Under the pieces are notes generated by a model. It made no database searches, was not told where the DNA came from, and was given only the letters and a program-made list of their open reading frames with translations. From JBMNGN01 sp050949865 (GTDB taxonomy: Bacteria > Bacillota > Syntrophomonadia > Syntrophomonadales > Syntrophomonadaceae), in assembly GCA_050949865.1 (NCBI GenBank), contig JBMNGN010000002.1, forward strand, positions 186,001 through 250,000: 64,000 nucleotides of DNA. The letters run 5' to 3'. The position numbers and the translations under genes were made by a program. Positions 11,937 to 21,546 of the stretch are shown here, in pieces; the first letter of the stretch is position 1, and every line of letters starts with the position of its first letter.

Positions 11937-12626
11937 GTGACAGGAACAATTATTAATGCAGCTGCAATTGTTGGTGCAGGTTTGATCGGGATATTCCTAA
12001 AAAAAGGGATTCCCGATCAGATTAGTAACAGCATAAAAGACGGATTAGGATTACTGGTAGCAATTATTGGCATTCAATACGCTTTAGGAGCTGAGAGTTA
12101 TGCGGTAATAGGTATTAGTATAGCCCTTGGTGCTATTGTCGGCGAATGGGGAAGATGGGAAGACAAGCTGAACAGTCTAGGCGGAAAATTGGAAAACCTG
12201 TTAAGTACGGGTGAAAGCCAGTTTGTGAAAGGGTTTGTATCTGCCACTCTCCTGTTCTGTGTTGGGGCTATGGCTATAGTCGGTTCTTTAGAAGACGGAT
12301 TAACCGGTAATTATCAGATCCTGCTGATAAAATCTATTCTAGATGGGATCTTTTCTTTGCTTTTCACTGCCAGCATGGGAGTGGGGGTTATATTTTCCGC
12401 GGTACCGGTGTTGCTGTATCAAGGATCAATTACCCTGGCTGCAGATATTATAAATCCGTTTCTAAGCGATTCGATGATGAATAACATTACCGCGTTAGGC
12501 GGCGTATTGATAACCGGTCTGGGTATGAATATTGCGGGTATAACCAGGTTCCGGATTGCCAATTTACTGCCAGGCATTTTACTGGTTCCGCTGGTTATGC
12601 TGGTGGTCAATCTGCTGCCCCTTTAA
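11937..12626 (+). CDS. DUF554 family membrane protein
   Basis: This protein of about 229 residues has roughly seven hydrophobic segments. It opens VTGTIINAAAIVGAGLIG and contains LGAIVGEW and a C-terminal LITGLGMNIAGI segment, matching DUF554 (YdfK-like) membrane proteins of unknown transport role. The GTG at 11937 is preferred: GGAG lies at 11927-11930 and the family usually starts at this point. An upstream TTG at 11919 would add six residues. A terminator follows at 12682. Confidence 0.88.
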   Translation: MTGTIINAAAIVGAGLIGIFLKKGIPDQISNSIKDGLGLLVAIIGIQYALGAESYAVIGISIALGAIVGEWGRWEDKLNSLGGKLENLLSTGESQFVKGFVSATLLFCVGAMAIVGSLEDGLTGNYQILLIKSILDGIFSLLFTASMGVGVIFSAVPVLLYQGSITLAADIINPFLSDSMMNNITALGGVLITGLGMNIAGITRFRIANLLPGILLVPLVMLVVNLLPL

Positions 12627-12681
12627 GAACAGGATTAAAGGCCTTGATTTAAACCTAAGTAAAGGTGATTGCTGGATGAGG

Positions 12682-12706
12682 GAGCCGGAGGCTCTTTTGT
12701 TTTTTG
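12682..12706 (+). terminator. Intrinsic terminator after the DUF554 gene
   Basis: GAGCC (12682-12686), loop GGA, GGCTC (12690-12694) and then TTTTGTTTTTT. It separates the DUF554 gene from the gatCAB promoter. Confidence 0.7.
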
Positions 12707-12767
12707 ACCTGTATACAAGGTGCCAACATATATACGGCAAAAACATTAGGTTAATTGGGCTTGTTTT

Positions 12768-12776
12768 TGATATAAT
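12768..12776 (+). promoter_or_regulatory. Extended -10 promoter of gatCAB
   Basis: TGATATAAT is a perfect extended -10 (TGnTATAAT) 42 bases before the gatC start. No good -35 hexamer stands at the normal distance, which extended -10 promoters tolerate. Confidence 0.6.
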
Positions 12777-12817
12777 TACGAAAAATATTATAGAATTAAA
12801 GGTTAGGAGGTATTTTT

Positions 12818-13102
12818 GTGGCCTTGACAATTAAGGAAGTTGAACAAGTGGCTCTCCTTGCCCGGCTCAGCTTAACCGATGAACAAAAATTGGAGTTTGC
12901 AGAACAGCTGGGGGGAATACTGGAATACGCAAATAAATTAAAAAAACTGGATACAGAAGAGGTGTTACCCCTTAACCATATATTACCTATATACAACGTT
13001 TTTCGTGAGGATGAGGTTTATACCGGTATAACCCGGGAAGAGCTGTTAAGTAGTAGCCCGTTGACTGAACAAGGGCATTATAAGGTACCGAAGATAGTAT
13101 AG
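12818..13102 (+). CDS. gatC: Asp-tRNA(Asn)/Glu-tRNA(Gln) amidotransferase subunit C
   Basis: This 94-residue subunit stabilises GatA in the GatCAB complex. Family features are the opening LTIKEVEQVALLARLSLTDEQ and the tail EELLSSSPLTEQGHYKVPKIV. The start is GTG with AGGAGG at 12805-12810. It is the first gene of the gatCAB operon; gatA follows after a short gap. Its presence indicates that Gln-tRNA, and perhaps Asn-tRNA, is made by the indirect amidation route. Confidence 0.95.
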   Translation: MALTIKEVEQVALLARLSLTDEQKLEFAEQLGGILEYANKLKKLDTEEVLPLNHILPIYNVFREDEVYTGITREELLSSSPLTEQGHYKVPKIV

Positions 13103-13113
13103 GAGGAAGTTTG

Positions 13114-14568
13114 ATGGAATTATTTGAGTTAACCGTACACGAGCTGATCAACAAGCTGCGAAATAAAGAGGCTTCCTCACAGGAGATAGTAGATTCCTTT
13201 TTTAAGCGCATTCAAGATGTTGAAGGAAAGGTAAACTCTTTTATCACCCTGACCGAGGACCTGGCCCGGCAAAGGGCTAAAAAGTCTGATCAGGGATTAA
13301 CGGATGGAGCCCTGGCTGGAATTCCTTATGGCCTGAAAGATGCTATATGTACCAGGGGGGTTAGAACTACTTGTGCATCGAAGATGCTGGAAAATTTCAT
13401 TCCTCCTTATGATGCTACTGTTACTGCCAGGCTAAACCAGGCCGGAGGTATCCTGACCGGCAAGCTGAATATGGATGAATTTGCCATGGGATCTTCAACT
13501 GAGATGTCTGCGTTTTTCACCACCCATAATCCATGGGATCTCACTCGGGTACCGGGAGGGTCTTCCGGAGGTCCAGCTGCAGCTGTAGCTGCTTCGGAAA
13601 TCCCATTTGCCCTTGGAACTGATTCCGGGGGTTCTATCCGCCAGCCAGCGGCATTTTGCGGTGTAGTTGGTCTGAAGCCTACTTACGGCAGGGTTTCCAG
13701 GTGGGGAGTGATTGCTTACGCATCTTCTTTTGATCAGGTAGGGGTGTTGAGCAAAGATGTGCAGGATTGTGCCCTGGTAATGAATGTAATCAGCGGGTAC
13801 GACCATAAGGACTCCACCTGTATTGATAAAGCAGTTCCTGATTATTTATCTTACCTGCAAAACGATATAAAGGGGATAAAAATTGGTTATCCGAAAGAAT
13901 ACTTCCAGCAAGGGGTGGATCCACAGATTGCCGCCAGCCTGAAGAAGGCCTTAAGGACATTTGAGGAGTTAGGGGCCATAGTGGAAGAGGTATCCCTTCC
14001 CCACAGTGAGTATGCATTGCCTGCTTATTATTTGATTGCTCCGGCTGAGGCCAGTGCCAATATGGCTCGTTTTGACGGTGTCAGGTACGGATTTCGGGAC
14101 CAGGAGGCAGATAATGTTTTAGAGATGTTCGCCAGGAGCAGAGGGTATGGATTTGGCGATGAAGTCAAGCGAAGGATTATGCTGGGGACTTATGCCCTGA
14201 GTTCAGGGTATTATGAGGATTATTATTTAAAAGCGGCGAAGGTACGGAGGCTTATCAGTGATGATTTCGCACAAGTTTTTAAGGATTTTGACCTGATCGT
14301 ATCGCCCACTACTCCAACCACTGCCTTTAAACTGGGGGAAAACGCGAAAGAACCGCTTACCCTGTATATGAACGATATTCTTACGGCTCCGGTTAACATG
14401 GCCGGCCTTCCGGGTATTTCAATTCCTTGTGGATTTATTGACGGACTGCCGGTTGGTATGCAGATAATTGGCCGGCCGTTTGATGAGGGTACTATCCTTA
14501 AGGCGGCTTATACCTTTGAACAGAACACTGATTATCATACAATAAAACCGGCTCTGGGGGTGGAATAA
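13114..14568 (+). CDS. gatA: Asp-tRNA(Asn)/Glu-tRNA(Gln) amidotransferase subunit A
   Basis: This 484-residue amidase subunit releases ammonia from glutamine for amidation of mischarged tRNA. The amidase-signature catalytic triad is present: Lys75 in YGLKDAI, Ser150 in PGGSSGGPAAA and Ser174 in TDSGGSIRQPA. The ATG at 13114 is favoured over the TTG at 13111 by AGGAGG at 13101-13106. Length is normal. gatB begins two bases after its stop codon. Confidence 0.97.
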   Translation: MELFELTVHELINKLRNKEASSQEIVDSFFKRIQDVEGKVNSFITLTEDLARQRAKKSDQGLTDGALAGIPYGLKDAICTRGVRTTCASKMLENFIPPYDATVTARLNQAGGILTGKLNMDEFAMGSSTEMSAFFTTHNPWDLTRVPGGSSGGPAAAVAASEIPFALGTDSGGSIRQPAAFCGVVGLKPTYGRVSRWGVIAYASSFDQVGVLSKDVQDCALVMNVISGYDHKDSTCIDKAVPDYLSYLQNDIKGIKIGYPKEYFQQGVDPQIAASLKKALRTFEELGAIVEEVSLPHSEYALPAYYLIAPAEASANMARFDGVRYGFRDQEADNVLEMFARSRGYGFGDEVKRRIMLGTYALSSGYYEDYYLKAAKVRRLISDDFAQVFKDFDLIVSPTTPTTAFKLGENAKEPLTLYMNDILTAPVNMAGLPGISIPCGFIDGLPVGMQIIGRPFDEGTILKAAYTFEQNTDYHTIKPALGVE

Positions 14569-14569
14569 G

Positions 14570-16015
14570 ATGAAGCAGGATTACGAAGTAGTAATAGGCC
14601 TGGAGGTTCATGCTGAATTAAAGACTAAGAGCAAGATCTTTTGTTCTTGTTCCAACTCTTTTGGAGCTGAACCAAATACCAATGTATGCCCGGTATGTAC
14701 TGGATTTCCAGGGGCGCTGCCGGTTTTAAACCGCCAGGTAGTTGAATATGCTATAATGACAGGTTTAGCCTTGAACTGTGATATTGCGGATTTCTGTAAA
14801 TTTGACCGGAAAAATTATTTTTATCCTGATCTTCCCAGCGGCTATCAGATATCCCAGTTCGATTTGCCCATTTGCAAAAACGGGTATCTGGAGATAGAGG
14901 TTGAGGGAGCCCGGAAGCGGATAGGTATAAACCGGGCTCACATGGAGGAAGATGCAGGTAAGTTAGTTCACCAGGGGACTATTACCAGCACTACATCCTC
15001 CCTGGTTGATTTAAACCGTTCTGGAGTACCCCTGTTAGAAATAGTCTCCGAACCGGATATGCGCAGTTCGCAGGAAGCCAGATTATATATGGAAAAGCTC
15101 CGGGCTATTCTTCTTTTTATCGGGGTTTCTGATTGCAGAATGGAAGAGGGTTCGCTGAGATGCGATGCTAATATATCGGTCAGGCCAAAAGGTCAATCGG
15201 CTTTTGGTACCCGTACGGAGATAAAAAATCTTAATTCCTTTCGTTCGCTAGAGAAAGCCATTGATTATGAGGCTAACCGGCATATTGAATGTCTGGAATA
15301 CGGAGAAGAGATAGTGAGGGAGACTAGGACCTGGGATGAAGAAAAGCAGGTCACCCGTTCATTGCGCACCAAGGAAGAAGCCGACGATTACAGGTATTTT
15401 CCAGATCCTGACTTGCCTCCTTTAAGAATAGATCAAGAGTGGATCGAAAGAATTAAGGGCAATTTGCCCGAACTCCCGGATATGGCCAGGCAAAGGTTGG
15501 TAGACCACTATGGGCTTCCGGAATATGATGCAGCTATTATCACTATGTCCCCGCAGTACTTAAGGTTCTTTGACGAATGCCTGGGCAGCTATTCCGACGC
15601 CAAGGTAGTATCCAACTGGATGATGGTTGAATTAAATAAATTATTAAATCAGAATAACCTGGAGATTGACCAATGCAAGCTTAAACCCCAGTTCCTGGCC
15701 AGAATGCTGAGTCTCATTGACAATGGCACTATCAGTGGCAAAATGGCCAAAGAGGTGTTTGAAGCCATGTTCTATACCGGGAAAGAGCCGGAAGAAATAA
15801 TCAAGGAGAAGGGATTAGTTCAGATTTCAGATGAGGATACCCTGGCAGCCGTTATTGATGAGATTATTGCTAATAATCCCAAGGTAGTTGAGGATTTTAA
15901 GAATGGTAAGGAAAAAGCGGCTGGATTTCTGGTCGGCCAGGTTATGAAAGCTACCCGGGGACAGGCAAATCCGGGAATGGTTAACAAAATATTGAGAGAA
16001 CGGTTAGTAAACTAG
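14570..16015 (+). CDS. gatB: Asp-tRNA(Asn)/Glu-tRNA(Gln) amidotransferase subunit B
   Basis: This 481-residue kinase-like subunit phosphorylates the tRNA-bound Glu/Asp and accepts ammonia from GatA. Signature segments are EVVIGLEVHAEL at the N terminus, CSCSNSFGAEPNTNVCPVC (zinc-type cysteines), LPSGYQISQFDLPI and GVPLLEIVSEPD. The helical YqeY-like tail (EVFEAMFYTGKEPEEIIKE to VMKATRGQANPG) binds tRNA. Length and order are standard. Confidence 0.97.
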   Translation: MKQDYEVVIGLEVHAELKTKSKIFCSCSNSFGAEPNTNVCPVCTGFPGALPVLNRQVVEYAIMTGLALNCDIADFCKFDRKNYFYPDLPSGYQISQFDLPICKNGYLEIEVEGARKRIGINRAHMEEDAGKLVHQGTITSTTSSLVDLNRSGVPLLEIVSEPDMRSSQEARLYMEKLRAILLFIGVSDCRMEEGSLRCDANISVRPKGQSAFGTRTEIKNLNSFRSLEKAIDYEANRHIECLEYGEEIVRETRTWDEEKQVTRSLRTKEEADDYRYFPDPDLPPLRIDQEWIERIKGNLPELPDMARQRLVDHYGLPEYDAAIITMSPQYLRFFDECLGSYSDAKVVSNWMMVELNKLLNQNNLEIDQCKLKPQFLARMLSLIDNGTISGKMAKEVFEAMFYTGKEPEEIIKEKGLVQISDEDTLAAVIDEIIANNPKVVEDFKNGKEKAAGFLVGQVMKATRGQANPGMVNKILRERLVN

Positions 16016-16019
16016 CATT

Positions 16020-16056
16020 CGTCTGCAGCAGGCTGGGGAGCCTGCAGGGGGAGACG
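16020..16056 (+). other. GC-rich hairpin between gatB and metF
   Basis: GCAGGCT-GGGG-AGCCTGC (16028-16045) forms a perfect 7-bp stem, extended outward by CGTCT/AGACG. No T run follows, so it is not a canonical terminator; it could stabilise the gatB 3' end. Nothing else is evident in the 181 bases before metF. Confidence 0.4.
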
Positions 16057-16196
16057 TAGAATCCGGAGAATAATAAGGTTAAAGGACTGGTTCAAACAAA
16101 AAGGAGCTAAAGTCTATTATGTTAGGTTGAGGATTTGAGGGTGGCGGCATCCATAATGCTGGAAGCAGACCTGGGTAAAAGAGGAGAGAGTAAATA

Positions 16197-17072
16197 ATGA
16201 AGATTATTGATTTGTACAGAAGGGGAGGAGTGGTGCTTTCGCTAGAAGTGTTTCCTCCTAAGATAGACTATCCTTTAGAGACCATATTTCAAACCATAGG
16301 CGAACTAGAAAAGCTTCATCCCGGTTTTATTAGTGTTACTTACGGTGCCGGCGGAAGCAGCCGGGTGAGAACAGTTGAGATTGCTTCCCGGATTAAGAAA
16401 GAGTATGGGATTGAGTCATTGGCCCACCTGACCTGTGCAACCCACACTAAAAAAGAAGTAAATGAGATCCTGGACAATTTATTGCGTGAAAACATCGACA
16501 ACATACTAGCCTTAAGGGGCGATCCCCCTTTGGATGATGCGGAATTTGATTTCAGCCGGCAGGAGTACCAGTATGCATATGATCTGATCATTGAGGTCCG
16601 GAAAAAAGCTGATTTTGGAATAGCAGCAGCAGCTTACCCGGAAGGACACAGTGAGTGTGAACGGCTGAGCAGCGACCTGGTTTATTTGAAACAGAAAGTG
16701 GATGCCGGAGTTGACTTTCTAATAACTCAAATGTTTTTTGATAACCGGATTTATTACGAATTTGTGGACAAAGCACGTGCTGCCGGGATTAATTGCCCCA
16801 TCGTTCCAGGAATAATGCCAATAACTAATCCAAAGCAGATCCGTAAGATTATCTATCTGGGGGTTTCATCTATATCCTCCAAAATGCTTAGATTGGTAGA
16901 TAAGTATGAACATAATCCCACGGATATGGAAAAAGCCGGTATAGATTTTGCGACCGAACAGATAATTGACCTGGTAAACAACCAAACCCCCGGAATTCAT
17001 TTGTACACCATGAACAAATCCGAGCAGGTATCCCGGATTGTGAAAAATGCCGGGTTGACAAAAGGACGGTAG
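16197..17072 (+). CDS. metF: Methylenetetrahydrofolate reductase
   Basis: This 291-residue flavoprotein of the MTHFR TIM-barrel family reduces methylene-THF to methyl-THF, for methionine synthesis or, in anaerobes, for a methyl-branch C1 pathway. Visible signatures are SLEVFPPK near the N terminus, FISVTYGAGGSSR, HLTCATHTKKE, NILALRGDPP, YPEGH and DFLITQMFFDN. It is a stand-alone MetF with no MetV beside it. The ATG has a GAGGAGAG site. The electron donor cannot be inferred from this locus. Confidence 0.93.
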   Translation: MKIIDLYRRGGVVLSLEVFPPKIDYPLETIFQTIGELEKLHPGFISVTYGAGGSSRVRTVEIASRIKKEYGIESLAHLTCATHTKKEVNEILDNLLRENIDNILALRGDPPLDDAEFDFSRQEYQYAYDLIIEVRKKADFGIAAAAYPEGHSECERLSSDLVYLKQKVDAGVDFLITQMFFDNRIYYEFVDKARAAGINCPIVPGIMPITNPKQIRKIIYLGVSSISSKMLRLVDKYEHNPTDMEKAGIDFATEQIIDLVNNQTPGIHLYTMNKSEQVSRIVKNAGLTKGR

Positions 17073-17238
17073 GTTGGGTGAGAATAAAAAGGCGACTCGC
17101 AAGGAAGACCGGGGTATAGTGACTTTTCTTGATAGGGTAATGAACCAGGATAATGAAGTGATAATGGAGTGTGAAAGAACTGTAATGTACAAACGAAGGA
17201 CAGGGTAACAAGGGTGCAGTCGCCCAGGTAACCACTGT

Positions 17239-18072
17239 TTAATAATATGCCAGCCCAAGAGCGCCGGGGCCTGTGTGGGAGCCGATTACCGGTCCGGTTT
17301 CGGAAATGGTGACTTCTCCGCTGTAAAGCTGTTGTACTTTTTCCTGTAATGCCTGGGCTTCTTCCAGGGCGTCCACATGCATTATGGCTACCTTCTCAAT
17401 AGAATGCAGGCTGGCCTCAAACTCCTCAAGAATACGGGCTAAAGCTCTTGGCTTGGTTCTGACTTTTTCATAGACTTCTATCTTTCCCTGGGTTATATGT
17501 AATATCGGTTTTACTTGCAGGATGTTGCCTAAATGCTTGCTTGCCTGACTGATTCGCCCTCCCCGGGCCAAATACTCTAGGTTATCAACCACAAAATACA
17601 GCCTTTGGTTACGTTTTATTCTCTCTATTTCCGCCAGGATATCATCGGTGTTGAGTTCAGGGTTAGACTGGGCTAATTCCGCAGCTTTTATTACCTGAAG
17701 ACCTAAGGCAGCGGTAGTTGTCTCGGAATCAATAATGGTTATTTTAAGGTTTCTTTTAGCTGAGACCATCTTTTTAGCCATTTGGGCAGAATGGACGGTT
17801 CCTGACAGACGGGAGGAAATCAAAATAACAATTGCCTCATCGTCAGCATCAAGGGAACTGAATTCCTTAACAAAATCTCCGGCTGAAGGCTGGGAAGTTG
17901 TAGGAAACACCGGCGTGGTTCTGAGTATATGGTAATACTGTTGGTTTGACGGACCAAATCCTTCTTTGAAAACAGTATCCTGGATTTTTATATTTAATGG
18001 AACTACTTTTATATTATATTTATTATTGAACGGCAGGTCCGAAGTGCTGTCCGTAATTACAACTATTGCCAT
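17239..18072 (-). CDS. DegV family fatty-acid-binding protein (second copy)
   Basis: This 277-residue DegV/FakB-like protein has TDSTSDLPF (residues 7-15), TTSQPSAGDF, ILISSRLSGTVHSAQ and GPVIGSHTGPGALG. It is a different paralogue from the gene at 11012 and is transcribed from the other strand. The ATG has a GGGGGAG site. The role is probably lipid binding and delivery to a fatty-acid kinase; the substrate is unknown. The 166 bases between metF and this gene's 3' end show nothing definite. Confidence 0.92.
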   Translation of the reverse strand: MAIVVITDSTSDLPFNNKYNIKVVPLNIKIQDTVFKEGFGPSNQQYYHILRTTPVFPTTSQPSAGDFVKEFSSLDADDEAIVILISSRLSGTVHSAQMAKKMVSAKRNLKITIIDSETTTAALGLQVIKAAELAQSNPELNTDDILAEIERIKRNQRLYFVVDNLEYLARGGRISQASKHLGNILQVKPILHITQGKIEVYEKVRTKPRALARILEEFEASLHSIEKVAIMHVDALEEAQALQEKVQQLYSGEVTISETGPVIGSHTGPGALGLAYY

Positions 18073-18175
18073 TTACTCTCCCCCTGCTGGTGCTTGTATT
18101 CTGCTAAATAATAACCTGATTTCCGCTATAATGTCAAGCTAAGCGAGAGGCTAGTTGTATTAGTTTCCTTGCTTC

Positions 18176-20176
18176 CTAAGCCAGTTCATCATGGTCTTTT
18201 TTAAGGTTAGTTGTTTCCGGGATCAAACCCCTGTTTATCTGTTTTTTAGTATTGCCTTGGATGTAAGCCGTCAGTTGCTTATTTATCTCTTCAACCAGAA
18301 AATCCGCCTTGAAAGGCTTGGCAATGTAAGATGTGCAACCCGCGGCAATACACCTATTTCTGTCGCTGAATATGGCGTCAGCAGTCATGGCAATTATGGG
18401 TACCTGTTTAATACTATTATCCATGCGTATCTTTTTCGCAGCTTCATACCCGTCCATAACTGGCATCTGCATATCCATTAGAATAACAGCAAAGGGTTTC
18501 TGCTCTTTAAGAATTTTCAAGCATTCAAGTCCATTAGATACGGTTGTAACCTCGAATCCGTATTTAACCAGTATTTGTGATATTATCTTCTGGTTAAGCG
18601 GGTTGTCTTCCACAACCAGGATGGGAATAGGTTGAAGACAGGGTAAAGGTGATTTACAAGCTTTTTCCTGAGCTTCAGGATAGCCGGACACAGGGTTTTG
18701 TTCAGCAATTTCCAGCGGGAGCCGAATCTGAAATACCGTGCCGGCCCCTTCAACACTATCAACTGTTATCTCACCCCCTAGAAGGTTAACCAGTTTTTTG
18801 CTGACATGAAGCCCCAACCCAGTTCCCCCATATTTTCTGGAATTGGAATTGTCTATTTGCGTAAAGGGATCAAATATGGCAACAATCTGGTCAGCGGGAA
18901 TACCTATCCCGGTATCGGAAATGGTGGCAACCAGTTCAGCTTTTGGGTAATGGTGGGGTTGTATCTGTACGGTCAGTCTGATTTCACCAGAATCGGTAAA
19001 CTTAACCGCATTATATAACAGATTGACAATTATTTGCTTTAGTTTTACCTGGTCGGTAATTATTTTGGCCGGGGTTTCGGGTGGGATATCTACGGTCAAA
19101 CAAAGATCTTTTTTTCTAAACATGGGTTTCATAGGTTTAATTATGGAGCCAATCATATCCCTGATGCTGGTGGGCTCAAGGTTTACGCTGGCCAGTCCCG
19201 AAACAATCTTGGAAACATCCAACATACTATTGATAATCTCTAAAAGGTGTTCACTGCATTCCTTTATGTTCTCAATATAATCAACCTGCTCGCCGGTCAG
19301 CGGACCTTGTTCCAATAATTCCACTGAACCCAGGATGCCAATCATCGGGGTTCTAATCTCATGGCTAATATTGGCCAAAAACTGGCTTTTTGCCGTGTCC
19401 GCGCTCTTAGCCTGTTCTTTGACTAGGGCAAACTCTGTAATGTTGTTGGAAATCATAATCAGTTCCTTAGCCGGGCGTTCATCGCTAAGCAGACTAATGC
19501 GATGGGAAAATTTCTTGATTTCTCCGTTTACCACTAGATCCTGTTCAAACTTATATGTAGCGCCAGAAATAACCTTTTCCTTTATCTCAGCGAACCTTTT
19601 CTGGTTCAAAGAAAGCATATCCAGGGGCAGCGAATCGCCAGGGCCAGATTGAAGAATTGCTGCGGCCAGTTTATTCTGGTAGATTATGCGGTTATTGGAA
19701 TTAAAAACCACAATACCTTCGGATATGTAATTTAACAGGCGGTCTAAATTTGGCTGGCTTTCCTGTGCCGGGGCCCCTTTTACCTGGCTAAGGCTTGATT
19801 CATCAAAACTGGTTTTAGGGTTTATGCTGGAGTTGATTACTACATCCACAACCGCATTATTTTGGCATAACCCTTTCCATTTATAAACGGTAATGGTTTT
19901 TCTCCGAAATAAGGTTTTGATATATGCCTCATACCGTTGAGGTTGCTTAAAGCCGGTAAGGGCAGTGTTAAGCAAGGAATAACAGTGTTCCGGGGTGTTG
20001 GTTACCTTAAGATTGGACATACAGAAATAGGATAAAACTAGAATCATTAAATAATCGAATAAAACGCTGTTTATGGGGCATAAAAACTGGGGCATTTGCA
20101 CGAAATGGCACATAATTATGATTCCTGCTAAGAAAAAGAGCAATACAATGAGACTCTTACTGGTTTTTACTGACAT
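18176..20176 (-). CDS. Hybrid sensor histidine kinase/response regulator
   Basis: This protein of about 666 residues has two N-terminal membrane helices, a PAS-like domain (LLNYISEGIVVFNSNNRIIYQNKLAAAIL), HisKA with the phospho-acceptor in FLANISHEIRTPM, HATPase with DTGIGIP and GTGLGLH, and a C-terminal receiver domain (ILVVEDN, phospho-Asp in VILMDMQMPVMDGYEA, Lys in YIAKPF). The ATG at 20176 is chosen because GGGAGGTG lies upstream and the upstream GTG is part of that site. No partner regulator is adjacent. The signal is unknown; hybrid kinases of this kind often feed a phosphorelay. Confidence 0.93.
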   Translation of the reverse strand: MSVKTSKSLIVLLFFLAGIIIMCHFVQMPQFLCPINSVLFDYLMILVLSYFCMSNLKVTNTPEHCYSLLNTALTGFKQPQRYEAYIKTLFRRKTITVYKWKGLCQNNAVVDVVINSSINPKTSFDESSLSQVKGAPAQESQPNLDRLLNYISEGIVVFNSNNRIIYQNKLAAAILQSGPGDSLPLDMLSLNQKRFAEIKEKVISGATYKFEQDLVVNGEIKKFSHRISLLSDERPAKELIMISNNITEFALVKEQAKSADTAKSQFLANISHEIRTPMIGILGSVELLEQGPLTGEQVDYIENIKECSEHLLEIINSMLDVSKIVSGLASVNLEPTSIRDMIGSIIKPMKPMFRKKDLCLTVDIPPETPAKIITDQVKLKQIIVNLLYNAVKFTDSGEIRLTVQIQPHHYPKAELVATISDTGIGIPADQIVAIFDPFTQIDNSNSRKYGGTGLGLHVSKKLVNLLGGEITVDSVEGAGTVFQIRLPLEIAEQNPVSGYPEAQEKACKSPLPCLQPIPILVVEDNPLNQKIISQILVKYGFEVTTVSNGLECLKILKEQKPFAVILMDMQMPVMDGYEAAKKIRMDNSIKQVPIIAMTADAIFSDRNRCIAAGCTSYIAKPFKADFLVEEINKQLTAYIQGNTKKQINRGLIPETTNLKKDHDELA

Positions 20177-20463
20177 ATTCCTTAGCACCTCCCGAAAAAC
20201 TGGATATTTTGAGTTAAAGGGAAAGTATTAATAAGATACACCAATTCAGCTAAAAAACTTGTCTTATTAAAGAGCCTGGATTATAGAAATTTTGGGGGTT
20301 TGGTGACGAATTGTGAAACATTATTATTAATAAGTGTAATAAATGGCTAATTAAATGGATTATTGAAAATATTTTGTGGAATTTTTTCGTATTCATTTTA
20401 TAATTACAGTATCGGGGGCTGAATAGCCTTGCCGAAAATTACTAATAGAATATGGAGGTCTTT

Positions 20464-21483
20464 ATGAAAGGTTTTAAGTCGCTGTTTATGATGACAACCC
20501 TGTTGCTGGTACTATTCGGATTTGCCCTCTGTATTCCCGGCGCCGTCAATGCCAATCAGCCGGTCAGGATATTCCTGGATGGCTTCGAAATCCAGTCAGA
20601 TGTTCCGCCTATGATTGTCAATGACAGGACTATGCTGCCGGTTAGGGCTATCAGTGAAGCTTTAAACCTGGTAGTTGATTGGGATAATGATAAGCGCCAG
20701 GTTATTATCAGTTCCAATCCTGCCATACCAGTATCCTCAACTAATTCGGGGGAAATTAATTACGATATAGCCATTATGGGCAATTCGGTCGTTAGTAGTG
20801 AGGATTTAAAGGCTTTATTAAAGGTTATGAACCCTAATGCCATACCCGAATTGGTGGATTTATATCTGGCTATCGGCAGCGAGTACGGAATAAGAGGGGA
20901 TATTGCTTTTTGCCAGGCGGCTAAAGAAACTGGGTGGTGGAAATACGGCGGCCTGGTTGAACCACACCAGAATAACTATTGCGGGTTAAGTGCTACGGGA
21001 AAGGCTGCTGCTGAAAATGAGGATTTGAGAGGTGCAAATCCGGCCAAAGTATGGTTTGAGCCGGGAAAACATGGAGCTTTTTTTGATTCCCCGGCAACCG
21101 GGGTTGAAGCTCATATTCAACATTTGTATGCCTATGCTACGGACAAGCCCCTTCCAAGTGGCAAAGAGCTTTTAAGCCCCAGATATGTGCTAATAAGCCG
21201 GGGAAGCTGTCCGAAATGGATAGACTTGGGTGGCAAGTGGGCGGTACCAGGGTATGATCGGGACAAATACGAGAGCTATGCTCAAGCCTATTCTAATGCA
21301 GATACATATGGCCACAGTATTTTAAAAGATTATTACCAAAAAGCGCTTCAAATAAGCAGCAGCAATACCGTTGCCGGACAAGATATGGCGGAAAAAATTA
21401 AAAGCCTGGAAAGGGAGAACGAGTTGCTGAAAATCCAGGTAGAGCAGTTGAAAAGCCAGTTAGGGAATGGAACTAAAATCTAA
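20464..21483 (+). CDS. Secreted N-acetylglucosaminidase with copper-amine-oxidase-like stalk domain
   Basis: This 339-residue protein starts with a signal peptide (residues 1-30, ending near GAVNANQ). A copper-amine-oxidase N-terminal-like repeat follows (DGFEIQSDVPPMIVNDRTMLPVRAISEAL, VDWDNDKRQVII), a common surface stalk in clostridia. Then comes a glucosaminidase domain (IGSEYGIRGDIAFCQAAKETGWW with the likely catalytic Glu, NNYCGLSATG, GVEAHIQHLYAYA) and a short coiled coil at the C terminus. The ATG at 20464 is chosen because GGAGG (20455-20459) precedes it. It is probably a cell-wall hydrolase. TATAAT at 20399 is a possible -10 in the upstream gap. Confidence 0.9.
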   Translation: MKGFKSLFMMTTLLLVLFGFALCIPGAVNANQPVRIFLDGFEIQSDVPPMIVNDRTMLPVRAISEALNLVVDWDNDKRQVIISSNPAIPVSSTNSGEINYDIAIMGNSVVSSEDLKALLKVMNPNAIPELVDLYLAIGSEYGIRGDIAFCQAAKETGWWKYGGLVEPHQNNYCGLSATGKAAAENEDLRGANPAKVWFEPGKHGAFFDSPATGVEAHIQHLYAYATDKPLPSGKELLSPRYVLISRGSCPKWIDLGGKWAVPGYDRDKYESYAQAYSNADTYGHSILKDYYQKALQISSSNTVAGQDMAEKIKSLERENELLKIQVEQLKSQLGNGTKI

Positions 21484-21500
21484 AAAATAATAAGAATGGT

Positions 21501-21533
21501 GAGATGCGTTGGGGGTGATTCCCCGCGCATCTC
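21501..21533. terminator. Bidirectional terminator between convergent genes
   Basis: GAGATGCG (21501-21508) pairs with CGCATCTC (21526-21533), with an inner GGGG/CCCC pairing. A-rich sequence lies to the left and a T-rich stretch to the right. It sits between the glucosaminidase gene and the converging transporter gene and can serve both. Confidence 0.75.
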
Positions 21534-21546
21534 TGTCGCATTATTT

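Noticed and set aside
17073..17238. A 22-codon frame (MNQDNEVIMECERTVMYKRRTG) after metF
   Set aside because: No convincing ribosome site and no conservation visible; too short to support.
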